A stretch of DNA of 64,000 bases from Pseudomonas versuta (lineage in GTDB: Bacteria > Pseudomonadota > Gammaproteobacteria > Pseudomonadales > Pseudomonadaceae): the NCBI RefSeq assembly GCF_001294575.1, contig NZ_CP012676.1, positions 4,916,001 through 4,980,000 on the forward strand. The letters are read 5' to 3'. The position numbers and the translations under genes were made by a program. Positions 54,546 to 64,000 of the stretch are shown here, in pieces. The notes beneath the pieces were generated by a model. The model saw only the letters and a program-made list of their open reading frames with translations. It searched no databases and was not told the DNA's origin. Within the stretch, counting starts at the first letter, position 1. Each line of letters starts with the position of its first letter.

Positions 54546-56228
54546 TCAATCCGGCAGGGCAATCGGGCCGATTTCGTGGAACACATCGCCCGGCCCTGGA
54601 TTCTCGGCATGGGTGCTGCCGCCGAAGTGGGTCATGATGCCCCATACCGCGTTCAAGGAGGTCTGTACCGCACCCTCTACCCATGCCGGGGTCCATGACA
54701 CATCATCGCCGGCAATGAAGATTCCGCGTTGCTCGCCGGGTAAATCCTGCTGCATGAAGTGGGCGTACATTCGCTGGTTGTAGCGATAGTGCCCCGGCAG
54801 CGCGCCTTTAAAGGCGCCAAGGAAGTGCGGATCGGCTTCCCACGACACGGTGATCGGGTCGCCGATGATGCGGCTGGCGATATCCACCTTGGGGTAGATC
54901 TTTTTCAACGAGTCGAGTGCCAGTTTGACGCGCTTTTCCACGGGGTGAGGAAGCATTTTCAGCGCATCACTCATCCACGAGTACGACAGACAGATAACCC
55001 CGGGCTTATCGTCTCCGTTATCGAACAGGTAGGTACCGCGGGTCAGGCGATCGGTCAGAGTCATGCTCATCAGGTCGCGGCCAGTTTGCGGGTCTTTGTC
55101 TTTCCAGAACGGGCGGTCGACCATGACAAAAGTTTTCGAAGACTGCATGTAGCGCGTACGGTCCAGTGCCATCCACACCTTTTGCGAAAACAGCGACTCT
55201 TCGCATTCGATCTGGGTGGTCAGCAGCCAGCTTTGACAGGTAACCAGAATGGCTGCATGGGAGCGGACCACCCCCAGGTTGTCGGTGACGCAAAACTGCC
55301 CGTCAGGGGCGCGGGATATGGCTTTGACCCCGGTACGCGGTGCACCGTTGTGCAATGAGCTGAGGCTGGTGCCTTCGGGCCAGTGGGCGCAGCGTTCAGG
55401 CGCATGGCGCCAGATGCCCAGCGGGACTTGCTCAACACCGCCGACGACCAGGTGCTGGTGGTCATCACAGTTGGTCATCACTACCCGGAAAATCTCGAGC
55501 ATTGAGTTAGGGAAATCGGAGTCCCAGCCGCCGGTACCAAAGCCGACCTGGCCAAACACTTCGCGGTGCTGGAAAGACAGTTTGGCGAAGGCCTTGGATG
55601 TGGCCACAAAGTCGTAGAACGTGCGGTCGTCCCACAGTGGAACCAGCGTGTTCCACAGCTCTTTGAGGCGTGGTACGTCACGGTCGCGGATGGCTTGCTG
55701 GATATCGCCAAAGCGCGAACCCGATTCGAGCGCATCCGCCCACGCGTCAGCGACTTCCTGGAAGAGTGCAGGCAGGTCCGCCAATTTTTGGGCATAGAAT
55801 GTCTGGCCTTCCAGATCAATCACAGTGCTGCCCGAAGCGGGTGTCAGCGGGTTGGGAAACGGTTTGGTTTCCAGCCCCAGCTTGTCGACGTAGTGGTAGA
55901 ACGCGGTTGAAGACACCGGGAAACGCATGCCGCCCAACTCGGCGATTACCCCTTCAGTGCCTTCAAAGGCTTGTGAACGCAGGCGCCCACCCATTTTCGA
56001 GGCTTCATACACTACGGGTTTGAGGCCCAGTTTCATCAGTTCGTATGCGGCGACCATTCCGGCCATGCCAGCGCCAACGATGGCCACCTCGGACCCCAAT
56101 TTGTCCGCAGGGATACTGCCCAGGCCAGCCGGGTGTTCGATCCAGTCATCAAAGGCAAACGGAAAGTCCGGGCCGAAGATGGTAATGGGTTTTTTTCCGT
56201 CGATAGGGTGGCGATTATTTTTGTTCAT
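54546..56228 (-). CDS. davB: L-lysine 2-monooxygenase-like flavin amine oxidase
   Basis: A 560-residue FAD enzyme. The dinucleotide motif is EVAIVGAGMAGMVAAYELMKLGLKPVVYEASKMGGRLRS around residues 48-85. The GMRFP, MVDRPFWKD and C-terminal GIFIAGDDVSWTPAWVEGAVQTSLNAVWG segments fit the tryptophan 2-monooxygenase/lysine 2-monooxygenase group. With davA it converts lysine to 5-aminopentanamide and then 5-aminovalerate. An Lrp-type regulator lies just upstream in the same direction. Confidence 0.9.
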   Translation of the reverse strand: MNKNNRHPIDGKKPITIFGPDFPFAFDDWIEHPAGLGSIPADKLGSEVAIVGAGMAGMVAAYELMKLGLKPVVYEASKMGGRLRSQAFEGTEGVIAELGGMRFPVSSTAFYHYVDKLGLETKPFPNPLTPASGSTVIDLEGQTFYAQKLADLPALFQEVADAWADALESGSRFGDIQQAIRDRDVPRLKELWNTLVPLWDDRTFYDFVATSKAFAKLSFQHREVFGQVGFGTGGWDSDFPNSMLEIFRVVMTNCDDHQHLVVGGVEQVPLGIWRHAPERCAHWPEGTSLSSLHNGAPRTGVKAISRAPDGQFCVTDNLGVVRSHAAILVTCQSWLLTTQIECEESLFSQKVWMALDRTRYMQSSKTFVMVDRPFWKDKDPQTGRDLMSMTLTDRLTRGTYLFDNGDDKPGVICLSYSWMSDALKMLPHPVEKRVKLALDSLKKIYPKVDIASRIIGDPITVSWEADPHFLGAFKGALPGHYRYNQRMYAHFMQQDLPGEQRGIFIAGDDVSWTPAWVEGAVQTSLNAVWGIMTHFGGSTHAENPGPGDVFHEIGPIALPD

Positions 56229-56397
56229 GGCTGACCTGCTGGCGACCCGCGTTCAACGCTGAGTATAGGAAAAGACAGGCACCATGATAGGGAGCGTAGA
56301 ACACGTTAATAAGGCGCAATGTGTCGTCGTTATGACTGATTTTTAGTCAGTATGACGAATCAAGGCTGCATAGTGATGTGTCTGACAGGGGTAAGTG

Positions 56398-56850
56398 TCA
56401 CCCGCGGTCGACTTTGCTGCTGAGAATGATCGAGGTGGTGGTTTTTTCAACACCTTCGACATTGCCAATCTGATCCAGCAATTGATCCAGCTGCTCGGGA
56501 GAGTCGCTGCGTAGCCACGCCACGTAATCGAATTCGCCACTGACAGCGCACAGTTGCTGCACCTGGCTCATGCTGCTCAGGCGTCTGACGACCTCTTTAC
56601 CCGAGCGCGGTTGCACGGTAATGCCGACATAAGCCTGCAAGCCTCCATCAATAAGTCGCTGCCCCAAACGTACGCCGTAGCCTGTGATCACTCTGGTTTT
56701 CTCCAGCCGCGCCAGACGAGAGGTCACTGTAGTGCGCGCGATCCCCAGCTTGCGCGCCAGCATCGCCACGCTTTCGCGGGCATTGAGCTGCAAGGCCGCA
56801 ATCAATTGACGGTCGATTTCATCCAGTGCATGCGGGTGGGCATCAGACAA
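56398..56850 (-). CDS. Lrp/AsnC-family transcriptional regulator
   Basis: A 150-residue regulator with the N-terminal helix-turn-helix (LDEIDRQLIAALQLNARESVAMLARKLGIARTTVTSRLARLEK) and a C-terminal RAM/ACT-like ligand domain (GLQAYVGITVQPRSGKEVVRRLSS). It precedes davB by 169 bases in the same orientation, so a lysine-responsive role for davBA is likely but inferred. The start has AGGAG about 12 bases before it. Confidence 0.9.
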   Translation of the reverse strand: MSDAHPHALDEIDRQLIAALQLNARESVAMLARKLGIARTTVTSRLARLEKTRVITGYGVRLGQRLIDGGLQAYVGITVQPRSGKEVVRRLSSMSQVQQLCAVSGEFDYVAWLRSDSPEQLDQLLDQIGNVEGVEKTTTSIILSSKVDRG

Positions 56851-57316
56851 GGGGGGCTCCTGTTACATGAGTGGCGCGGGCGGTCATGGTACATGGCCTC
56901 TCGTTAGCAGCCTACGTCTGGACTCGGTTCTTCATATGTTCATCAAACGACAGTTATAACCACGAAGATAATGAGCCTGTCGATCAGACGATGAAATATA
57001 TAAAAGTCATAGCTTATATACGTCTACTGACAGTTTTCGGGAGGATGAATTCGGATTAAGTGCTTTATGCAAAACATGCAATACTGGATTTAATTACCTG
57101 AAAAATCAGAACGTCAAATACCTGTGTTTGTATAGCGTGTCGCGACAATCACCGGTCTTGCTGTCGACATATAAGAAAACAGTTTTGGTGCGAATACCCC
57201 ATACCCAAATAAAAAATCGTCGTCGATACTGTTTGTCGCAACATCGAATCTGTTCATAACCGGCGATCTCTATTTCTTCGGAAATAGCAGGCGGCCATTA
57301 ATTGAGGAATATATAA
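56851..57316. other. AT-rich region upstream of the beta-propeller gene
   Basis: A 466-base stretch without a credible gene, noticeably richer in A and T than the flanking genes. Shortly before the next start it carries CTATTTC-TTCG-GAAATAG (57270-57287), a perfect 7-base stem closing a stable cUUCGg tetraloop. The ribosome site of the following gene is TTGAGG. Confidence 0.5.
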
Positions 57317-58647
57317 ATGGTTACTCAAAAAGCGATTTTCCATACAAGTCCGGGTGATATGGATACCAGTTTTGGAATAGGTGGCATTGCAACCATTGAG
57401 GTGCCAGGTGCCTTTTACTCTACCGTCACGGGAGTCATAAATGGTAAGGACGACTCCCTGTATGTTTGCGGAACGGCGGATACGGACACTGGTTCAAGAT
57501 TTTTCATCACGCTTTTAGAATCCAGCGGGAGCATTAATCAAAATTTTGGTAACAAGGGTTTTGTCATTGGTACCTTTGGTTCAGCAGCCGAAGACTCCTA
57601 TGCTGCGCAGCTTGTCTGGTCTCACGATGAAAAGCTGCTACTGATTGGGTCCTCCCGTATTGGTCTCGATATTTATCCGGCACTGGCCAAGTTTGACCAA
57701 CAGGGCAATATTGACCCGACATTTGGCGAAAGTGGCAGTGGTAAGGTTGTAGTGTTGCTTCCCGGTCCGCCGGGCACACATTTCTCATCAGAAAGCGATT
57801 CTGAGCAGAAGGCGGTTAAAATCACTATTGCACCATTGAAAGTCGGCGCTGCCAGCCTGCGGAGTGATGGGAAAATTCTGCTTTCCCATTATTTCTTCAG
57901 AGGACCTGCTCCAAGCTACGGCATGGTCATCCAGCTCAGCTCTAATGGCTCTCTGGACACAGAGTTTAACGCTACCGGTTATTTAGCTGTCATGGCTCCC
58001 GGTAACAAGTCGGGTCAGACACAAGTGACCAATGTAACGATTGATTCAGCAGGCCGGTATTTAGTGTGCGGTGGTGTCAACAGTCTTGACTCCTCCCCGC
58101 TTAATTCTTTTATTGCGCGCTATACGGCACAGGGTGTGCCGGATAACACATTCGGGCCGGACGGGTTTCAAATAGTGTTTCAGGATGAAGTCCTTCCCGG
58201 TGGGGATCGCGTAGAACTAATGGTTCCGTTGGACGCTGGGGTGTTTTAGGGCTCGGTGGTTCTATTTATGAGCCTTATGTCGGTCAGCTATTAATGCTGG
58301 AAGAAAATGGCCAGATGAACCCTGATTTTAATTTTGGTACCCCCCTTAATACACGTTTGGGTGAAAGCGGGACACTGTGGAAAAACTGTACTTATCAACC
58401 TGACGGGATGCTGGTAGTCGTGGGGGCAATCGACAAGCTTGTAGACTCATTTGACTTTGATATCGTTATTGCCCGTTTTGATAAGTCGGGTGGTCTGGAC
58501 AGTTCATTCAACTCGGGGCTCGGTTGGGTGCGCACGCGATTAGGCAATGAAGTAGCAGGCGCTTACACGGTTCTGCTGCAGAACAACAAGATTGTCGTTG
58601 GTGGGGTTTCGGATTCCATGGGGGTTGTATTGCGCTATCAAAGTTAA
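57317..58647 (+). pseudogene. Delta-60 repeat (beta-propeller, DUF5122-like) protein, frameshifted
   Basis: The 5' part (57317-58249, 310 codons) and the 3' part (up to 58647, same repeat type) belong to one gene. Repeats have the form (L/I/M)DxxFGxxG: MDTSFGIGGIA, INQNFGNKGFV, IDPTFGESGSG, LDTEFNATGY, PDNTFGPDGF, then MNPDFNF and LDSSFNSGLG in the second frame. One added base in the GGGG run at 58238-58241 would join the frames as LDAGGVLGLGGSIYEP, giving about 443 residues. No signal peptide is visible. Base composition is more AT-rich than its neighbours. Whether this is a real mutation, slippage or a sequencing error cannot be told here. Confidence 0.82.
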
Positions 58648-59071
58648 GACCTTTTTGGTTTAACAATAACCCAGTCTTGTAGTGTGAGTTGCTGAGTGTA
58701 AATAAGAGCCTGTCATATATATGGCGGGCTCTTCAGTATTCTTATTTCACCGCCCGAATCTGATGGACTGTTACGGGGCCGACAAGGTAGGTGAGGTTGT
58801 TATGCGTGTAAAGATTGCTAGGGTGGCGCACGTACGCTCTAAGCCGTTGCGCCTGGATGCTCGCACCTCTGGTCATGCTGTCTTCGGTGCGAAAGGTTGC
58901 CACCTGGTATGCGAATCAGAGCCTTCCAGATGGCGAAAGGAGCTTTGACGAGAGTTTCCATGAGAGGTGTTTTTAGGAGGCTGGCGAGCCTGTACTTAAC
59001 CTCTGGAGCGCAGAACTAACGCCAGGGCTCATGCAAAAACACGAAAGCCGCGCAATGCGCGGCTTTGAGTA
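58648..59071. other. Gene-poor region between the beta-propeller gene and the tRNA
   Basis: Contains a hairpin (AAGAGCC 58704-58710 with GGCTCTT 58727-58733, extended by a G-U pair), possibly the terminator of the preceding gene. A 75-codon open frame (58721-58948) has no recognisable similarity and atypical content; I do not call it a gene. The tRNA terminator lies at 59044-59066. Confidence 0.5.
59044..59066 (-). terminator. Terminator downstream of the tRNA gene
   Basis: AAAGCCGCGC and GCGCGGCTTT arms with a short loop, followed on the tRNA strand by CGTGTTTTT. Confidence 0.82.
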
Positions 59072-59148
<77 letters not shown>

Positions 59149-59162
59149 TCAGTAGGCCGCGG

Positions 59163-59168
59163 ATTATA
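59163..59168 (-). promoter_or_regulatory. -10 element of the tRNA gene
   Basis: Perfect TATAAT on the minus strand, 15-20 bases before the tRNA 5' end. The -35 position (TAGCAC) is poor. Confidence 0.6.
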
Positions 59169-59611
59169 ACGATGGTTTCTCGCGAGTGCTATCCGAAAAG
59201 TCTGAAATAGAGACGTGAAGAATGTTCTCTGCGATTTTTTTGCAGTTTAAGACCCGATTGCGATATTTCTCTTTGTGTTGCTCGCAGCCTGCTCGACAAG
59301 AAAATCTCGTAGCGGCAGGGCTTCGACACCCTCTGCAATGACGGTAGTGACAATGACTGTGTCGTAGGTGTTATGGGGAAAGCCGCGATAATTTTTTGTC
59401 GTTTTTTATATGCCCAGAGATAAATGCTTAAGCTGGTCTTGATTGATGCCCCCCCCCCAGGGTTTAACCCCTGCTCCGACGGTCCAGGTAAAAGCGGCAG
59501 TAACAGAATGGCCGGCGAGCGTGGTTTGAGCTGCCCTCTATAGGCTCGGCTCTGGCGGGAGTTGCGAGTGGTATTGCGCAGGAGTGGGGCAGGGGTTATT
59601 GCTATAAAGCA

Positions 59612-59638
59612 AAACCCCCGGCAGGGCCGGGGGTTTTG
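59612..59638 (-). terminator. rpoD terminator
   Basis: Arms AAAACCCCCGGC and GCCGGGGGTTTT around a 3-base loop, ending 4 bases from the rpoD stop; symmetric enough to work in both directions. Confidence 0.92.
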
Positions 59639-59641
59639 GTA

Positions 59642-61489
<1,848 letters not shown>

Positions 61490-61556
61490 AACACCCTATC
61501 CACTGAAGGTCTTGGCGGGCAAAAAACAAGCCGAGGATTATACCTTAGCTATGACC

Positions 61557-63521
61557 TCACGCGCCAGTTGAGGTCGGGTTTGATGCGGAATTATTGCGAC
61601 TTAGAAGGTCGCGTAACTGATTTTTCTCCTCGGTACTGAGCTCGCCTTGACGTGCTTTTCGAAGAAGTTGCTCCAGATTTCGCTCGCGTTGGCGAGCTGA
61701 CAGGCTAGTTATAGTGTCGAAAAACTGTTGTTCAAGGTTGTCGGCATCAATTAACCATTCCTTTTCCAGCAATCTTTGCAATAAACGACCCTGTTCAGTC
61801 CCGTGCCAGCGGGATAACAACTGAATAGAGCTTAGCTTAGGATTTTTCTGTACGGCCTCAACCAGAGCGATCAGCAGTTGGTTATTAGTCTGGTCTTCTG
61901 CAGCGAAGTGCCCGGCGTCTTCAACTTTTGCAGCCAGTTGAGGGTGGTGCAGCAAGGTGCGCAGTGCGGCCAGGGTTGGCGGCTCTACTGCTGCGGGTAT
62001 GCGCGGGCCGCGCGGCGGGTCGTTGTCACCGCCTCGCCTGGTTTTTTTGTCCCAAGGCTTGCTTTCCCACTTCTTGCCGCCAGCGCCAGGCTTTTTCGGA
62101 GTCCACTCCTGTTGGGGGAGGTAGGTGTCCGGTTGCTGGAAGTCGCTATAGTCAGGCATTCCATCGTAATCAATGCTCGGGTCGTAAGCAGGTTGCGCCT
62201 GTGTTTTAGCGGGTGCGTTCTGTGCCAGTTGGCTGACTGTTTCGCTGGTGAGGCCGGTTATCTCGCTCAGTCGTTGACGCATCAAGGTCCGCAGGTTGGC
62301 GCCCGGGACTTTGTCGATCAGCGGTGCTGCAAGGGTGGCCATATGGGCCTTGCCTTCAAGCGATCGCGGGTCGGACTCTTCCGTCAATTGCTGGAAGAAG
62401 TAATCGGCCAGCGGTTGTGCGTGCTGGTTGATGCGGGCCTTGAAGGCGTCGGTGCCTTCTGAGCGCACCAGGGTATCCGGGTCTTCGCCTTCGGGAAGGA
62501 ACAGGAAGCGCGCGCGACGTCCATCCTGCAGGCAGGGCAGTGTTGCCTCCAGTGCGCGCCAGGCGGCATTGCGGCCTGCCTGGTCGCCGTCAAAGCAGAA
62601 CAGAACGCTGGGCACCACGCGGAACAGGCGCTTCATGTGTTCTTCACTGGTTGCCGTGCCGAGGGTGGCTACGGCATTGCGCAGGCCTTGCTGGGCTAGG
62701 GCGATGACATCCATATAACCTTCGACCACGATGATTTCGTCGAGGCTGCGGTTGAACTTGCGTGCTTCGAACAGCCCGTACAGTTCCTGGCCCTTATGAA
62801 AGACCGGGGTTTCGGGGGAGTTCAGATACTTTGGTTTATCGTCGCCCAGCACGCGGCCGCCGAAAGCGATTATGCGGCCCCGGCTGTCTCGGATCGGAAA
62901 CATGACACGATCACGAAAGCGGTCATAGCGCTTGCCGGTTTCGGCATTTTCGACCAGCAGGCCGGCGTCGATCATGGCCTTTTGTTGCAGCGTGTCGCTG
63001 CTCAGGTGCTTGTACAGGTTGTCCCAGCCCGGCGGGGCGAAACCGAGGCCGAAGTCGCGGGCTATTTCGCCGGTCAGGCCTCGTCCCTTCAAGTAGTCCA
63101 CGGCTGCTTTGCGTGCAGGATGGCCTTTTAGGGCTTGACGATAAAAGTCGGCAGCGGCTGTCAGTAGCGGGTAAAGCGGGGAGTCGGTCGGCTGCCTTGG
63201 TTTGTGTGGGCGGCCGCTTTCTTCCCGGGGTATTTCCATGCCGGCGGCTTTGGCCAGTTCTTCTACAGCCTGGGGGAAGTCCAGGTTGTCGTGGTCCATG
63301 ATAAAGCCGAGGGCATTGCCGCCTGCGCCGCACCCGAAACAGTAATAGAACTGTTTATCAGGGCTGACGCTGAAGGATGGGGTTTTTTCTTTATGGAAGG
63401 GGCAGCAGGCGGTGTAGTTTTTGCCGGCTTTCTTCATTTGCACGCGCGAGCTGACGACATCGACGATATCGGTGCGGTTCAGAAGGTCGTCAATAAAGCT
63501 CTGGGGGATTAACCCGGCCAT
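61557..63521 (-). CDS. dnaG: DNA primase
   Basis: A 654-residue primase that makes RNA primers at the replication fork. The N-terminal CHC2 zinc finger is in CCPFHKEKTPSFSVSPDKQFYYCFGCGAGGNALGF. The TOPRIM core includes EIIVVEGYMDVIALAQQG and LFCFDGDQAGRNAAWRAL. A low-complexity linker (about residues 430-520) leads to the C-terminal DnaB-binding domain. The start MAGLIPQSF is at 63521. rpoD follows; rpsU, the usual first gene of this operon, is not seen in the 479 bases upstream. Confidence 0.98.
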   Translation of the reverse strand: MAGLIPQSFIDDLLNRTDIVDVVSSRVQMKKAGKNYTACCPFHKEKTPSFSVSPDKQFYYCFGCGAGGNALGFIMDHDNLDFPQAVEELAKAAGMEIPREESGRPHKPRQPTDSPLYPLLTAAADFYRQALKGHPARKAAVDYLKGRGLTGEIARDFGLGFAPPGWDNLYKHLSSDTLQQKAMIDAGLLVENAETGKRYDRFRDRVMFPIRDSRGRIIAFGGRVLGDDKPKYLNSPETPVFHKGQELYGLFEARKFNRSLDEIIVVEGYMDVIALAQQGLRNAVATLGTATSEEHMKRLFRVVPSVLFCFDGDQAGRNAAWRALEATLPCLQDGRRARFLFLPEGEDPDTLVRSEGTDAFKARINQHAQPLADYFFQQLTEESDPRSLEGKAHMATLAAPLIDKVPGANLRTLMRQRLSEITGLTSETVSQLAQNAPAKTQAQPAYDPSIDYDGMPDYSDFQQPDTYLPQQEWTPKKPGAGGKKWESKPWDKKTRRGGDNDPPRGPRIPAAVEPPTLAALRTLLHHPQLAAKVEDAGHFAAEDQTNNQLLIALVEAVQKNPKLSSIQLLSRWHGTEQGRLLQRLLEKEWLIDADNLEQQFFDTITSLSARQRERNLEQLLRKARQGELSTEEKNQLRDLLSRNNSASNPTSTGA

Positions 63522-64000
63522 GGCGTTCTCGTCATCTCAGCGCAGAAATTAACCCGCATGAAGGCTTGGTCATCTGGGCGTGCAGGCAAGTGCTCTGCAA
63601 GATCGGGGACGTCTGCTTGATCATGTTGGGGGAGTGTATCTGTCGAAACATCACTGATTCATTATTAATCAGGGTGAAAAGCTTCGAAAGGTGTCGCGCT
63701 CTGAGTCCGGCATTGACCAATGGCTGGTCTCGGATAGCTCATAAGCAGGCACTGGAGAGGTGCCTTGGGCTGATCGTCTTTAGGAAAATCAGAGGGGTGT
63801 GCTCGTCGGTAGCCTTGGAAGGCTCGTCAGTAAAGACGTGCACCGCTGGCTATTAGGCCAGGTCTGACGTGATGTAGCGTTTTGTCGCGGTCGCATCTGC
63901 GGCCTTGACAATAAAGCATGTAACTAAAGCTGCAACTGCCTACGGCCCGGCTTTAGGCCGGGCTTGGCAGAAGCGTGCTTCGAACGTCTGTGTATTAGTA
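63522..64000. other. Region upstream of dnaG to window end
   Basis: No credible gene. A hairpin GCCCGGC-TTTAG-GCCGGGC lies near 63947-63965; with no T-run on either side it could be a terminator remnant or a structure in the dnaG leader. Small open frames on both strands here (for example 63566-63856) show no family resemblance. Confidence 0.45.

Larger units (their letters stand above)
59149..59641. other. Gene-free region between tRNA-Ile and rpoD
   Basis: About 490 bases. It holds the tRNA promoter, a C10 homopolymer (59449-59458) and the rpoD terminator. A minus-strand open stretch around 59250-59400 lacks a start codon and any recognisable similarity; it may be a gene remnant or chance. 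Confidence 0.5.

Noticed and set aside
58721..58948. 75-codon open frame between the repeat-protein gene and tRNA
   Set aside because: No similarity recognised, start lies within a hairpin, and residue content is not convincing; could be chance.
59250..59400. Minus-strand open stretch encoding EGVEALPLRDFLVEQAASN
   Set aside because: No start codon, upstream stop close by, and no identifiable family; kept only as a possible remnant.
59449..59458. C10 homopolymer as a phase-variation tract
   Set aside because: It lies in a gene-free region with no promoter or coding frame it could switch; more likely neutral or an assembly-sensitive run.

Overview
This window reads as chromosomal DNA of a Pseudomonas species, most likely from the fluorescens/putida side of the genus. 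The evidence is GC-rich coding DNA with Pseudomonas-typical proteins, abundant Pseudomonas REP palindromes of two sequence types, and gene neighbourhoods known from that genus. Those neighbourhoods are the sarcosine/one-carbon cluster, the biotin cluster, the acyl-CoA dehydrogenases beside rsmY, the pqqF-A-B-C-D-E-M cluster, davBA and dnaG-rpoD. Family assignments come from reading the proteins by eye; no database search was run.

Region by region. (1) 1-11.9 kb: methylamine/one-carbon catabolism. It holds the 3' end of gbcB (glycine betaine demethylase reductase), a small TIGR02449/ZapA-like pair, threonine aldolase, then glyA-soxBDAG-purU-fdhA. Together these take glycine betaine to sarcosine, glycine and serine, and dispose of the released formaldehyde and formyl-folate. 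(2) 11.9-16 kb: an ECF sigma/RskA-type anti-sigma pair next to a secreted fasciclin-domain protein, a DUF2780 protein, a broken acyltransferase gene and a retropepsin-like protein. (3) 16-21.5 kb: a cell-surface-signalling iron uptake operon (ECF sigma, FecR-like anti-sigma, TonB receptor, PepSY protein, small membrane protein) resembling foxI-foxR-foxA-foxB, with a candidate Fur box. (4) 21.6-34 kb: housekeeping genes, namely a DEDDh exonuclease plus DUF294 protein, a single-domain response regulator, glcB, gcvR, rarD, srkA, a Tat-exported PhoX phosphatase, modE and comF.

(5) 34-38.6 kb: bioB-F-H-C-D with a BirA-type operator in the comF-bioB divergent region. (6) 38.9-45.8 kb: two related acyl-CoA dehydrogenases (the first with a PsrA-like operator), the small RNA gene rsmY preceded by a perfect GacA box, a LysR regulator, a class-III aminotransferase and a Pmp3-family peptide. 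(7) 45.9-53.6 kb: the whole PQQ biosynthesis cluster, including the 24-codon pqqA that is easily missed and an attenuator-like terminator after it. (8) 53.6-56.9 kb: davA, davB and an Lrp-type regulator for lysine catabolism. (9) 56.9-59.6 kb: an AT-richer, gene-poor segment with a frameshifted delta-60-repeat protein gene and a tRNA-Ile(CAT). (10) 59.6-63.5 kb: rpoD and dnaG.

I did not find a phage, insertion sequence, CRISPR array, toxin-antitoxin or obvious defence system. The most notable points are the divergent ZapA/TIGR02449 pair away from its usual ssrS context, the SigK/RskA-like module with a fasciclin protein, two broken genes (an internal deletion and a one-base frameshift), and several well-formed regulatory sites (GacA box, BirA operator, PsrA site, pqqA-pqqB terminator).
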